Positions 17,944-27,348 are shown, numbered from the stretch's first letter. The stretch is 64,000 nucleotides of DNA from Candidatus Hydrogenisulfobacillus filiaventi (GCA_902809825.1 LR778114.1:1364001-1428000), one strand, 5' to 3'. Translations and numbers: made by a program. The notes: generated by a model not told the origin, from the sequence alone.

Positions 17944-18123
17944 CTACCGCCCTCCTTCCCGGTAGCCGCAGCGGGAGCACACGGCTCCCGCCGCCCGGGG
18001 ACCGCCGCACCGCGGACAGCGGCCTTCACCCGGCCCCGCCACCCGGCCCGTCCGTACCGGCAGCCACATCAGAGCCGCCACCGCCAGCACCAGGGCCACC
18101 CCGAGGACCCCTGCCGGATTCAT
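17944..18123 (-). CDS. Small membrane protein with zinc ribbon within the ccm operon
   Basis: A 59-residue protein: one N-terminal membrane helix (GVLGVALVLAVAALMWLPV) and a C-terminal zinc ribbon with CPRCG and CSRCG. Its ATG overlaps the ccmF stop by four bases (ATGA), and the next gene starts two bases after its stop, so it is clearly a member of the operon. Four cysteines on the presumed cytoplasmic side fit zinc binding; a redox role is possible but unproven. No family recognised. Confidence 0.72.
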   Translation of the reverse strand: MNPAGVLGVALVLAVAALMWLPVRTGRVAGPGEGRCPRCGGPRAAGAVCSRCGYREGGR

Positions 18124-20147
18124 CGCGGGGTCGCCTCCCGGCTGAAGGTCCTGCCGGCCACAGGCAGGCCTGGCTCCGTCACCGCAGCTTCCGTCAGGAT
18201 CCGCCGGGGTTCGGGAGCGGACAGGGCCAGCAGGGTGGCGGCAGCCATCACATACATGCCGATCCAGATCCACGATACCATCGGGTTAATGAGGACCTCC
18301 AAGGTCACCCGGCTACTGGAGGGGGCCCAGCCGGTCAGCACCACATAGAGGTCATGCATCCAGCCCCCGCGGATGAAGACCCGGGCCACCGGCTCTCCGG
18401 TCCCGGAATAAAAGGCATCCCCGGGTGCGGCCGTATAGGCGGCAGCCCCGTGCCGGATAGTGAGACGGGCCACGGTGGTGACATGCCCCGGCCCCGGTAC
18501 CGTAGCCAGGCCCTGGTAGCGGAAGCGGTAGCCGTCCACCACCGCGCTCTGCCCCGGCGAGAGACTGATTTTGGCCGGGGCAGGCCCGGTGTGCGAGCCA
18601 ATGACCCCCAGCGCAAGGATAATAAACCCGATATGCGCCAGATACCCGCCATAACGGCGCCGGTTCCGCCATACCGCCTGCCCCAGGGCCGCCGGCCAGG
18701 GGGCGGGATACTGACGACGCCGGGTGCCAGCAGCCCGGCCGAACTCGCGCAGCATGGACAGGAGGGCAAACCCCGCGGCTCCTACCCCGATGGCGTCCAT
18801 CGCGGTATCAAAGCCGAACGGCCAGAGCACAGCGGCTGCCACCGCCCCTCCGGCCGCCGGCCCGGCCAGGGCCCGCGCCGCCGTGCGGGCGTTGGTCCGC
18901 CGCCAGGTCAAAGCGGGTGCCGCTCCCATCAGCACCAGCAGCACCACAAAGAAGGGAGCCGTCATGGTATTGAAAAACCGGGTGGTGAGGACCACGCTGG
19001 TCCCCCCCAGGGCCTTGGACAGGATGGGGTAAAAGGTTCCGACCAGCACGATCCCGGTTACGGCGGTCAAGGCGACGCTCATGTACAGGTAGGCCGCCTC
19101 CCGGGAGAGGCCTTCCTCCACCGGTTCCGGGTCACGGAGAGCCCGCCGGCGCCGGAACAGCACCCAGCCTGCCGCCGCTACCAGCACCCAGAACAGCCCC
19201 GTGAAGTAGGGTCCGACCCCGGTACCGGTGAAGGAGTGGACGGAGTCTTTCAATACCCCGCTGCGGGTGATGTAGGTGCCGACCAATGTCAGCAGGAAGG
19301 CGCCGATGCCGGTCAGGGTCGTCCACCAGCGGAATCCGCCCCGCCGCTCCTGCACCTGAGCCGCATGCAGGAAGGCGGTCGCCAGCAGCCAGGGCATCAG
19401 AGAGGCGTTTTCCACCGGATCCCAATCCCAATACCCGCCCCAGCCCAGTACCATGTAGGCCCACATCCCGCCTAGCACAATGGCAGCGGTCAGGAAGAGC
19501 CAGGCGAACAGCATCCAGCGCCGGGCTACCGGCAGCCACACCCCGGCCGGGGCGCGGGTCCACACGGCAGCCAGGATGTAGGCAGCCGGCACCGCCATGC
19601 CGATGAGCCCGATGTACATGGTGGGCGGGTGCAGGGTCATGACCAGGTTCTGCAGCAAAGGGTCCAGCCCTACCCCGTTGGAGGGATGACCGGGCACGGG
19701 CGCGAACGGATTGACCACCACCGCCGAAAGGCCGGCAAAAAACACCAGGATGGCCGCCAGCACTGGCACCGCTGCCGGAGTGAGTCGCACCTCCCGTGGC
19801 CAATGGCGGACCGCTAGGTAGGCGGCATACAGGGAAAGCAGCCAGCCCCAGAACAGCACGGAACCGGAGTCCCCGCCCCAGAGGGCACCGATGCGATAGA
19901 CAAGCGGCAGGGCACGGTCGACATGGTTATAGACGGCCTGCACCCCGTAATCCCCGGTCACCAGCAGATCCTCCAAGACCAGCACGGCCACCGTCAGGGC
20001 CACGGCTGCGGCGGCCGTAGCCCCGCGGGCACTTTCGGCCAGCCGCAGATTCCCGCTGCGGAAGGACCAGCCTCCGGCCAAGGCGGCGTACACGGCTGCC
20101 ACCAGCGCCAGCCACAGGGCCAGGTGGCCGACGGCCGGGATGCTCAT
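18120..20147 (-). CDS. ccmF: Cytochrome c haem lyase subunit CcmF
   Basis: Large membrane protein that takes haem from CcmE and attaches it to apocytochrome c. It has 675 residues and about 15 helices. The WWD motif is WGGYWDWDPVENASLMPWL near residue 233, preceded by the conserved TLHPPTMYIGLIGMA histidine region and followed by FTGTGVGPYF. The ATG at 20147 gives a first membrane helix typical of CcmF; the longer reading frame has no such support. It is 11 bases downstream of ccmE. No ccmH or ccmI follows, so CcmF may act alone, as in system I* organisms. Confidence 0.95.
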   Translation of the reverse strand: MSIPAVGHLALWLALVAAVYAALAGGWSFRSGNLRLAESARGATAAAAVALTVAVLVLEDLLVTGDYGVQAVYNHVDRALPLVYRIGALWGGDSGSVLFWGWLLSLYAAYLAVRHWPREVRLTPAAVPVLAAILVFFAGLSAVVVNPFAPVPGHPSNGVGLDPLLQNLVMTLHPPTMYIGLIGMAVPAAYILAAVWTRAPAGVWLPVARRWMLFAWLFLTAAIVLGGMWAYMVLGWGGYWDWDPVENASLMPWLLATAFLHAAQVQERRGGFRWWTTLTGIGAFLLTLVGTYITRSGVLKDSVHSFTGTGVGPYFTGLFWVLVAAAGWVLFRRRRALRDPEPVEEGLSREAAYLYMSVALTAVTGIVLVGTFYPILSKALGGTSVVLTTRFFNTMTAPFFVVLLVLMGAAPALTWRRTNARTAARALAGPAAGGAVAAAVLWPFGFDTAMDAIGVGAAGFALLSMLREFGRAAGTRRRQYPAPWPAALGQAVWRNRRRYGGYLAHIGFIILALGVIGSHTGPAPAKISLSPGQSAVVDGYRFRYQGLATVPGPGHVTTVARLTIRHGAAAYTAAPGDAFYSGTGEPVARVFIRGGWMHDLYVVLTGWAPSSSRVTLEVLINPMVSWIWIGMYVMAAATLLALSAPEPRRILTEAAVTEPGLPVAGRTFSREATPR

Positions 20148-20158
20148 GGCTCCACCCC

Positions 20159-20557
20159 CTAGGGTTTGGACGGTGCGGCCTGGTAATGGTCCGGGCACTG
20201 GATGGCCAGCTTGTCCGCCACGAATACGCCTTGGGCGTCCATGCGGCCTTCCACAATCGCGTCCGTATTCTTGAACTTCTCGTTCGGCACCGGCCCGGTG
20301 TACAGCACCGGCAGGCTCGCCCCATGGGCGAGCAGGGTAAAGCGCAGGGTGCCCTGGCGCGGATTAAAGCGGACCGAGGAACCCAGCAGCCTTCCCTGCA
20401 CCCGCACCACCTTGCCGGCATAGCGCGCGTATTCCGCCCGGTACTGGTTGACGGGCATGAAATAGTTGGAGAAGTTGCGGGCGCCCATCCAGCCGAGATA
20501 CAAAATGGCGGCGACTACAGCCGCCGTCCCCGCATAGAGCCTCAGTTGCTTGGACAT
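20159..20557 (-). CDS. ccmE: Haem chaperone CcmE with CxxxY motif
   Basis: Membrane-anchored haem carrier of cytochrome c maturation. It has 132 residues: an N-terminal helix (LYAGTAAVVAAILYLGW), an OB-fold (VVRVQGRLLGSSVRF) and a C-terminal haem-binding tail. Where most CcmE proteins have HxxxY, this one reads CPDHY, that is CxxxY, in LAIQCPDHYQAAP (checked in the nucleotides: TGC CCG GAC CAT TAC). CxxxY is the hallmark of the variant system I* known from some archaea and sulfate reducers. ATG 20557 follows AAGGAG. First gene of the leftward ccm run; no clear promoter was recognised in 20558-20828, which otherwise holds nothing I can identify. Confidence 0.93.
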   Translation of the reverse strand: MSKQLRLYAGTAAVVAAILYLGWMGARNFSNYFMPVNQYRAEYARYAGKVVRVQGRLLGSSVRFNPRQGTLRFTLLAHGASLPVLYTGPVPNEKFKNTDAIVEGRMDAQGVFVADKLAIQCPDHYQAAPSKP

Positions 20558-20828
20558 GCCTCGCTCCTTGTCGGGAAGGAAGTGTCCGCCCGGGTCGGGA
20601 ACTCCACGGCGTCTCACGTTCACGGCCACTTTACGACAGGTAGTAAGCCGGTTCCAGGGCCATACGGCGTATTATCCCCCGGCGTCGGGCGCGCAGCCCC
20701 GGGGGCCCGGACGGCCCCCAGGCCCCCCGACGGTCACGTATACCCTCCTCCGGAAAGACCACCACCCGCGGCGGAGCCGTCCGCGCCGGACCGCCGCAAA
20801 AAACGGCGCCAATTCCCGCCCGGGGGCC

Positions 20829-20857
20829 TTGCGTTTCCGCCTCGGCCTTGTTAAGAT
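20829..20857 (+). promoter_or_regulatory. Promoter of the two tRNA-Leu genes
   Basis: TTGCGT (20829-20834) and TAAGAT (20852-20857) with a 17-base spacer, ending 18 bases before the first tRNA. Confidence 0.65.
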
Positions 20858-20875
20858 AAGGCCTGCAAGTTGACC

Positions 20876-20962
20876 GCCGAAGTGGTGGAATTGGCAGACA
20901 CGCGGTGTTCAGGGCGCCGTGAGCGAACGCTCGTGTGGGTTCGAGTCCCACCTTCGGCACCA
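20876..20962 (+). tRNA. tRNA-Leu (anticodon CAG)
   Basis: 87 bases with encoded CCA. The acceptor GCCGAAG pairs with CTTCGGC. The anticodon loop TTCAGGG is closed by CGGTG/CGCCG, with a long class II variable arm (GAGCGAACGCTC) and T loop TTCGAGT. Confidence 0.95.
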
Positions 20963-20965
20963 TTC

Positions 20966-21050
<85 letters not shown>

Positions 21051-21070
21051 CCAGCTTGCGACCGGAAAGA

Positions 21071-21092
21071 GCCCGCAGCCGCGGGTTTTTTT
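21071..21092 (+). terminator. Intrinsic terminator of the tRNA-Leu pair
   Basis: Stem CCCGC / GCGGG with a four-base loop, followed by a run of seven T. It lies 20 bases after the second tRNA and just before the convergent ATPase gene end. Confidence 0.8.
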
Positions 21093-21119
21093 GTGTCCCC
21101 GCCGCCCGGGCACCGGCGG

Positions 21120-23606
21120 CTAGACCGTCGCCTGCACTCGGGCGGGAGCAGCTCCCGTTCGCTCCAGCCGGCGGTAGACCGCCAGTTTAGCTTGGTCTTC
21201 CAGGAAGATCCACCCGAGGCAGTAGCCCCACACCAGGGCAGCGTCCGCCCCATTGATCGGCGTAATGAGACCGAAAGGGTAGATGACGAACACGGTGGCA
21301 GCCGCCTTGGTGGCCACGGCAGACCAGAACAGCATCCGCGACGGATACGGGGGCCGGAAGAACGGCTGCCGCGAGCGCGCCACAAAGAGGGTAAGATGGC
21401 CGGCGACCGCCAGCTTCAGAAAGATGAGGGTTTGGACCTGGGGCAGGTTCATATGCAGCCCGTCTTTGGCAATAAGCAGTATCCCGAAGGTCTCCACCAC
21501 TCCGATCAGTCCCAATACCGGGGAAACGGTGAGCACCCTCCTCATATTCCAGCGGACCGGCTCCGGATCCAGCCAGGTATTGTCGGAAGCAATGGCCATA
21601 ATGGGAAGGTCATTAAAGAAGGCCAGCAAGATGATCATAACCGCCGAAATCGGGTAAAAATTGAAGACCAGCATCGCCAGCACCACAAAGAACATGATGC
21701 GGATGGTTTCGGTAATGCGGTAGATCACATAGCTGTTCATCCGCTCGAAGATTCGCCGTGCTTCCTCCACTGCCCTGATGATGACGCGGAGTCCCGGCGC
21801 CGTCAGCACCAGGTCCGCTGCTGCCCGCGCCGCGTCGGTGGCTCCGGAGACCGCAATCCCGACGTCCGCCTGTTTAAGGGCCGGCGCATCATTCACCCCG
21901 TCCCCCGTCATGGCCACCAAATGGCCATGCCGCTGCAGGGCCTTGACGATCCCGAACTTGTGCTCCGGGAACACCTCTGCAAAGCCGTCGGCCGCCTCAA
22001 TTTGGGCCTCCGAGCGGTCATCCAGGCCGCCGGCGTCGACTCCGGCAGCAAACAGCTGTCCGGCCGGTTCGATGTTCCGGCCAAGGCCCAGCTGCCCCGC
22101 GATTTCCCGGGCGATGGCGACATTATCACCTGTGACCATCTTAACGCGAATGCCATGAGCGATAGCTTGGGCGATGGTCTCGCGGGAATCCGCCCGGGGC
22201 GGATCAAACAGGGACAAGAGGCCGAGAAAGCTCCAGGGCCCCTCCCCCTCCCGGCGCGCCACACCCAGGGTCCGGTAGCCCTTGGCGGCCAGGTCCGCTA
22301 CCGCCTGCCCCACCCGGGCAGTGCGGGTCTCATCAGGCGGGCACAGGGCCAACACCGCCTGCGGAGCGCCTTTGGTCACCACCATCCCCGTACCGTCGGG
22401 GGCCGTAACGGTGGCTTCGGTCCGCTTGCTGACGGGGTCAAAGGGAACAAATCGGCGCACCCGATACGCCGCCAGGGCCGAAAGGTCGTGCAGCGCTTCC
22501 AGCACGGCCCGGTCGATGGCGTCCTCGTCCTCCTCCCGGGACGCCAGCGCCGCCGCCAGGATCACGTCGTCCGTCATCGGGGTGTCCACCGCCACCACTG
22601 GCCCCAGAGTCAGCCGGTTCTGGGTCAAGGTTCCGGTCTTGTCCGAACAGAGGACGTCGATGCCCGCCATTTCTTCAATGGATTCCAAGCGGGTGACGAT
22701 GGCCTTCAGACGCGACAACGCCAGCGCGCCCACGGCCATGGTCACCGAAAGCACGGCCGGCATAGCAACCGGGATCGATGCTACGGTTAGAATCAGGGCG
22801 AACTGCACCAAGGTGAGGAAGGGGGCGCCGCGCGCCAGCTGCACGCTCAACAGCACCACGACGAGGCCCAGACTCAGGTAGATGAGATAATTCCCGATGC
22901 GCAACACCGCCTTCTGGAAATGCGAAACCGCCCCTGCAGTCTCCACCAGTCCCGCCGTGCGGCCAAAAAAGGTGCGCATACCGGTGGCAGTCACCAGAGC
23001 CCGCATTTCCCCCTGCTTGACGATGGTGCCCGAATAAGCCGCGTCGCCCGCTTTTTTGGAAACCGGCAACGATTCCCCGGTCAGCGCGGACTGGTCCACA
23101 CTCAGGTACTCGCCCTCAAACAGCAGCACATCAGCCGGTACAATATCTCCCAGCCGGATCTGGATCACGTCACCCGGGACCAGGTCCCGGGCCGGCAGCT
23201 GCCGCCATTGCCCGTCCCGCAGCACCCGGGCCTGCAACGCCAGCTGCTGCTTTAAGGCTGCCACCGCCCCCGCTGCCTTATATTCCTGCCAGAATCCCAC
23301 CACACCATTAAAGACCAGCAGCAGGACGATAATCGTGAAATCGGCCCAATGGCGCACGACGGCCGACAACGCCGCCGCCACTTCAATCATCCACGGGATG
23401 GGACCCCAAAAGTACCCCAGAAAGCGGAGGAGCGGGTTCATCCGGTGCTCCTCCAGGGCATTAGGCCCTGCTTCCGCCAGCCGGCGGGCGGCCTCATCCG
23501 CCGGGAGGCCCCCGGGCGAACTCCGGAGCCGGGCGAATATCTCCTCCAGTGTACCCGAAGGACCGGATGGCACAGGATGCGCCTTCGAGGCCGGTTTGTC
23601 GGCCAT
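21120..23606 (-). CDS. Plasma-membrane proton-efflux P-type ATPase
   Basis: P3A-type ATPase, probably pumping protons out of the cell to maintain cytoplasmic pH. It has 828 residues. The N-terminal cation ATPase domain ([20 protein letters not shown]) precedes the actuator loop with the dephosphorylation motif TGES. The phosphorylation site is [11 protein letters not shown], and the hinge is [14 protein letters not shown] followed by [12 protein letters not shown]. About ten helices are present; helix 4 has [14 protein letters not shown] as in PMA1-type pumps. No heavy-metal-binding N-terminal domain is present. ATG 23606 has GGGAGG upstream; the 66-residue upstream extension is low-complexity. 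Monocistronic; its stop faces the tRNA terminator. Confidence 0.92.
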   Translation of the reverse strand: MADKPASKAHPVPSGPSGTLEEIFARLRSSPGGLPADEAARRLAEAGPNALEEHRMNPLLRFLGYFWGPIPWMIEVAAALSAVVRHWADFTIIVLLLVFNGVVGFWQEYKAAGAVAALKQQLALQARVLRDGQWRQLPARDLVPGDVIQIRLGDIVPADVLLFEGEYLSVDQSALTGESLPVSKKAGDAAYSGTIVKQGEMRALVTATGMRTFFGRTAGLVETAGAVSHFQKAVLRIGNYLIYLSLGLVVVLLSVQLARGAPFLTLVQFALILTVASIPVAMPAVLSVTMAVGALALSRLKAIVTRLESIEEMAGIDVLCSDKTGTLTQNRLTLGPVVAVDTPMTDDVILAAALASREEDEDAIDRAVLEALHDLSALAAYRVRRFVPFDPVSKRTEATVTAPDGTGMVVTKGAPQAVLALCPPDETRTARVGQAVADLAAKGYRTLGVARREGEGPWSFLGLLSLFDPPRADSRETIAQAIAHGIRVKMVTGDNVAIAREIAGQLGLGRNIEPAGQLFAAGVDAGGLDDRSEAQIEAADGFAEVFPEHKFGIVKALQRHGHLVAMTGDGVNDAPALKQADVGIAVSGATDAARAAADLVLTAPGLRVIIRAVEEARRIFERMNSYVIYRITETIRIMFFVVLAMLVFNFYPISAVMIILLAFFNDLPIMAIASDNTWLDPEPVRWNMRRVLTVSPVLGLIGVVETFGILLIAKDGLHMNLPQVQTLIFLKLAVAGHLTLFVARSRQPFFRPPYPSRMLFWSAVATKAAATVFVIYPFGLITPINGADAALVWGYCLGWIFLEDQAKLAVYRRLERTGAAPARVQATV

Positions 23607-23633
23607 GCCCACCGCCTCCCTCTTTTTGGCTCC

Positions 23634-23639
23634 ATCATA
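23634..23639 (-). promoter_or_regulatory. Possible -10 box of the P-type ATPase gene
   Basis: TATGAT on the minus strand, 28 bases upstream of the ATG. No convincing -35 element. Confidence 0.3.
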
Positions 23640-23662
23640 CCCTGTCCGTCTCTGCCCTCGCC

Positions 23663-24479
23663 TCAGTGGAGTTCCCGGCTGACCACCAGCACCCGGTCGC
23701 TGCGGGTCCGCGTCAACCCCAGGCTCACCGTACCATCCCGGGCCAGACCCAGCACCAGGCCCTGCTGCCGCGCCCAGTAGCGGCTCAAGCCCTGGCCGGC
23801 CCAACCGAGCTCCACCGGCACCTCCCGCAGCCGGGAGCCGGTGGATTCCCGGAAACGCAGCAGCAAATCGGCCGCATGCAGCGTTTCCAGGCTTTTGGCG
23901 AGGGTCTTTTCCCCATCAGCATGGGCTACACCCAGATCCCGGAACGCCTCCCGGGCCACCACCGACGGGGTCAGAGCCATCACCAGCGAGGGGCCAGGTG
24001 CCGCACAAGCGCCGCCGTCATCAAAACCGAGCCGTCACGGTCCCCGGCCACCACCGCGGGTCAATGGGGGCCACCAGCCCCACCCGCTGCTTTGCCTGCA
24101 CCAGTGCCTGGATAAAGTGGGCCATGATAGGGATACAGCCATAGACCGACAGGTGATGGCGGGTCCCGGGGCGGTATTTCATGCCCGGGAGCCGCGTCAG
24201 GTAGGTCGAATCCAGGGTGGACGCCCAGGATACGAAAACAGCCCCCACCAGGGGAATCGCGATCAGCTTGACCGCCCAGGGTCCCTACCCTGCGGCGGTA
24301 GCCGTCGCCCATGGTCGTGGCCAGAGGCATGGCCCAGGAGACGCCGAGGAACAACGGCAGGCGCTCGACCCAGGCGCAGGCGGCCGCCCCGCCAGGGTCA
24401 CCACCGTTGCCAGCACGGCCAGGACCCAGACCTGGTTGCAGCGCAGGCGCTCCCATAACAGGCTCAGCAGGAACGGCAT
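23663..24479 (-). pseudogene. Frameshifted membrane-protein gene (at least three breaks)
   Basis: No single frame is open across the segment, but successive frames join into one plausible protein of about 270 residues. It starts at ATG 24479 (MPFLLSLLWERLRC) with a helix WVLAVLATVVTLAG. It shifts in a G-run near 24390 to a frame with ERLPLFLGVSWAMPLATTMG. It shifts again near 24285 to VKLIAIPLVGAVFVSWASTL and continues to the stop at 24021. A last frame change near 24030 would lead through SVLMTAALVRHLA into the 106-residue C-terminal frame (EAFRDLGVAHADGEKTLAKS) ending at 23663. Three helices, then a soluble domain. Family not recognised. It could be real decay or sequencing error. Confidence 0.55.
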
Positions 24480-24680
24480 CCCGTCCTCGTTTCCGCCGAC
24501 GGGCGTGGTCCGCCAGGAACTGGCGCCCCCGGCAACCGTTGCCCACGTGCAGCCGGGCGGGAGCTGTCGTATGCTGATACCAGGCGACCGGCCCCCGGGG
24601 GCCCGCCGCCGGACCCAGCCGGCGGCCGGATCCCCGGGACCCGGCCGTCGGCTCCCACCCTGCGCCCGAGGAGGGGCACC

Positions 24681-25514
24681 TTGACCACCCAATCCCCCAT
24701 TGCGGTCTTTGATTCCGGTGAAGGCGGACTGACGGTGCTGCGGCAGGCCCGTGAGCTCTATCCCGACCATGATTTTCTCTACGGGGCGGACTCGCTGCAT
24801 TTCCCATATGGCTCCCGTCCCCTGAGCGAGGTCCGCGACCTCTTCCTGCGTTTCCTCGATTTTTTCCTGAGCCGTGGGGTGCAGGCGGTGGTGATTGCCT
24901 GCAACACCGCCACGGCTGCGGCCCTTGACGAGGCCCGCCGGCGCTCGCCGGTGCCGGTGATCGGGGTGGTGGAGGCCGGCGCCCAGCAGGCCGCTGCGGT
25001 CTCCCGCAACCGCCGCATCGGCGTCCTCTCCACCCTCGCCACCTACCGCTCGGGCATCTACCGCATGGCGGTCCAGGCCCGGGACCCGACAGCCGAAGTG
25101 GTGCAACGGGCCTGCCCCGACCTGGTGACCATGGCCGAGGCCGGGGAGACGGAAAGCGAGGCAGCCCGCCTGGCGGTGCGGGCCTGCCTTACCGATGTGT
25201 TCCGCCGGAAGGTGGACACCGTCGTACTGGGCTGCACCCACTTCCCCCACATGGAACGCATCTTCCGCGAAGAGGTGGGGGATCGCGCCGCCATCATCGA
25301 CCCCGGCCTGGAAACCGCCCGCCGTCTCGGCCGATTGCTCCCTCCCGGCGGCGGCAGCGGCCAGATGGAGTTCTTCACAACCGGGGACCCGCGCCGGTTC
25401 GAACGGATCACTGCCAGCTTGTGGCCCGGCATCCCGGTCCAGGCCCAACGGCTGATATGGCGGAATGGCCGCTACGAGGCGGCCGCCCTGGTGAGGGAGG
25501 AAGCCCGGCCGTGA
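24681..25514 (+). CDS. murI: Glutamate racemase
   Basis: Makes D-glutamate for peptidoglycan. It has 277 residues. The two catalytic cysteines lie in VIACNTATA (C74) and VLGCTHFPHM, and the catalytic Asp is in VFDSGEGGLTV (D11; most family members have SGVGG or SGIGG). The start is TTG at 24681 after CGAGGAGGGG. The upstream 200 bases (24480-24680) contain no gene; I see GC-rich inverted repeats but no convincing promoter. It converges with the PAP2 gene downstream. Confidence 0.93.
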   Translation: MTTQSPIAVFDSGEGGLTVLRQARELYPDHDFLYGADSLHFPYGSRPLSEVRDLFLRFLDFFLSRGVQAVVIACNTATAAALDEARRRSPVPVIGVVEAGAQQAAAVSRNRRIGVLSTLATYRSGIYRMAVQARDPTAEVVQRACPDLVTMAEAGETESEAARLAVRACLTDVFRRKVDTVVLGCTHFPHMERIFREEVGDRAAIIDPGLETARRLGRLLPPGGGSGQMEFFTTGDPRRFERITASLWPGIPVQAQRLIWRNGRYEAAALVREEARP

Positions 25515-25524
25515 CGGGCGCGGC

Positions 25525-26145
25525 CTAGACCGCGCCCCGCTCCAGCCGCGGCCGGCTCATCCGGAACAGGCGGAAGGCAAACCGTACCAGGCCCTCCAAC
25601 AGGCGGCGGGCGCGCAACACCACCACCGCGGAGAACAGGCCGATGACCGCACCCGCGAGCACATCGGTCGGCCAATGAACGCCCGTCCACACCCGGGCCA
25701 GGGCAATCCCGGCCGCAAACAGGAAGGCCCAGGCCCCTGCCCGCCGGCTGCCGTACAGGAACGCCAGGGCAAAGGCAAAGCTGCCGGCGGCGTGGTCGGA
25801 CGGGAACGAGGTGTCGGCGGCGTGGGGGATGAGCTTATACACCAGGTGGGGATAGAGGACAAACGGCCGCGGCCGGTAGGGCAGGAGATGCCCCAGCGCC
25901 GCGTTAATCGCCAGGGCCAGCACCCCCGCCACCGCCGCATAAATGAGCGCCCGGCGCATGCGGCTGGCGGTAAGCGGCGGCCAGAACCAGAGCAGGAGGA
26001 AGATCAGCACCCAGATCTCAGGGGAATACCGCGCCAGCACCACCATGAGCGGATTCAGGAAGGACCAGCCGCTATGGGCCAATCCGTTGACAGCAAAGAA
26101 CCAGTGACGATCGAACGCGGGTACCGGAAACCGGGCACCGTGCAT
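25525..26145 (-). CDS. PAP2-family membrane phosphatase
   Basis: Probable undecaprenyl-diphosphate or lipid phosphate phosphatase. It has 206 residues with five to six helices. The three PAP2 motifs are visible: LPYRPRPF, SFPSDHAAGS and ARVWTGVHWPTDVLAG, carrying the catalytic histidines of SDH and GVH. ATG 26145 was chosen as the last start before the conserved FDRHWFFAVNGLAH; AGGAG lies 12 bases upstream. Close to murI, so a cell-wall lipid carrier function (BcrC or YodM-like) is reasonable. Confidence 0.88.
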   Translation of the reverse strand: MHGARFPVPAFDRHWFFAVNGLAHSGWSFLNPLMVVLARYSPEIWVLIFLLLWFWPPLTASRMRRALIYAAVAGVLALAINAALGHLLPYRPRPFVLYPHLVYKLIPHAADTSFPSDHAAGSFAFALAFLYGSRRAGAWAFLFAAGIALARVWTGVHWPTDVLAGAVIGLFSAVVVLRARRLLEGLVRFAFRLFRMSRPRLERGAV

Positions 26146-26419
26146 GCGGGGCCATTCTCCTCTCTCCACGCCGGACTCGGCCGGGGCCGCCACTGCGGTC
26201 CGCGGTCCCGGCCCTGTCCGTGCCGTTTTACCAGGAACGCCCCCCGAACGCAACCCTCCGGCCGGCGGTCCGGCCACGCCACGCCCGGGGCCACATCGCT
26301 CCCAACGCCGGGGGAGCGGGTAGGGTTACCCCCCGCACGGGCAGCCGGACGCCGGTATGATATCCTCTTGGATGGACCGGGCGCCTGGCGCCCGCAATCG
26401 CCGTGAAAGGAGCCTGGAT

Positions 26420-26872
26420 ATGCCTTCCCCCACCGACGTGCTGGCCTCCCTTAGCACCCTCAGCCCCGAACAGGTCGGGGCCGCCGCAGCCCGGCAGGAA
26501 ACCCTGGGCCGTGCGCTGGGCGATGCCGGGGTGCTGCTGGGCACGTCAGCCGACCCGGGCCCCTTGGCGCTGCTGGCGGACCTGGTGTGGCCCTTCTATC
26601 TACCCGCCCAGGTCGGCACCTGGGCCTGTTTCCGTTCCCGATCGGCGGCGGCGGTATGGCTCATCGGCTTTGACAGCGATCACCGCCCCACCTTTACGGT
26701 CGAGTACATCGAGGACATCGACCTAGCCCGCCTCATCCGCAAGGAAACCCGGATGGCGGTTGACGAGGCCGCCCGCTGGGCCACGCTGGCGGAAGGCTGG
26801 GGCTGCGCGGTCGACGCGGCTCAGCAGTTCATCGCCGACGCCGCCCATTTCCCCGAGAACGAAGGCGACTGA
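26420..26872 (+). CDS. Hypothetical protein
   Basis: 150 residues with a good ribosome site (GAAAGGAG) ten bases before the ATG. No family recognised. The N-terminal third is helical and Ala/Leu-rich (LSTLSPEQVGAAAARQETL). The centre has a Trp/aromatic beta-rich stretch (AVWLIGFDSDHRPTFTVEYI), and the end is helical and acidic. No signal or membrane helix. Stand-alone gene; a TATGAT at 26356-26361 may be its -10. Positions 26146-26355 hold no gene. Confidence 0.7.
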   Translation: MPSPTDVLASLSTLSPEQVGAAAARQETLGRALGDAGVLLGTSADPGPLALLADLVWPFYLPAQVGTWACFRSRSAAAVWLIGFDSDHRPTFTVEYIEDIDLARLIRKETRMAVDEAARWATLAEGWGCAVDAAQQFIADAAHFPENEGD

Positions 26873-26887
26873 ATCCCGGATCCGGCA

Positions 26888-27241
26888 TTACCCGCGGCCG
26901 GCCGTCAACGGCCGGCCTTCGCGTCCCCCGCGATCCATCCCGCCGGCCAGCTGGCTGACATCGTGGAACCCGGGTGCGAGCAGGCGGCGGGCGGCGGCCT
27001 GGCTGCGATGACCGGTCTTGAGACGACCGGATCGGCGTGCTCCGGTCCCAGGCCGCCAGCACCGCCGCGGTCCGCCCCCAGGGCGCCGGCACCGCTCCCG
27101 GCAGGTGACCACGCCGGAACTCGAAGGGCGTGCGCACGTCCACCACCCGGACGGGCGTGGGGCCGGCCAGCAGGGCGGCCACCTCCACGGTTCCCGGTCC
27201 CACAGACCAGGCGGATGCCGGAACAGATCCATCACGCCCAC
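26888..27241 (-). pseudogene. Frameshifted rhodanese-domain gene
   Basis: Pieces of a rhodanese lie in different frames. The middle piece reads VRVVDVRTPFEFRRGHLPGA, the first half of a rhodanese domain. The last piece reads KTGHRSQAAARRLLAPGF then HDVSQLAGGM, the second half. The join near 27027 is out of frame and removes the codon where the catalytic cysteine (C-K-T-G-H-R-S loop) should be. The start, MDLFRHPPG at 27232, also needs a frame change near 27200. So the gene encodes no active enzyme unless these are sequencing errors. Confidence 0.7.
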
Positions 27242-27303
27242 CGATCATCCCTCCTGCCGCGATTCTAGCCGCCCGCATCCCCCGGGAAAAGCGCCCCCAC
27301 GCC

Positions 27304-27333
27304 AAAAGGGGCGGGACCGGACGGTCCCGCCCC
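27304..27333 (-). terminator. Intrinsic terminator of the first narK
   Basis: Long perfect stem AGGGGCGGGACCG / CGGTCCCGCCCCT (27308-27333) followed on the minus strand by TTTT. It lies 16 bases after the narK stop. Confidence 0.8.
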
Positions 27334-27348
27334 TCCCCTTTCCCGGCT

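Noticed and set aside
24061-24807. Minus-strand 248-codon frame
   Set aside because: Only a short part matches the broken membrane protein; the rest runs antisense through the murI start.
26675-26691. TTTGACAGCGATCACC as a third Crp/Fnr site
   Set aside because: The left half is not TGTGA, and it is inside the coding sequence of the hypothetical gene, codons GAC AGC GAT CAC.
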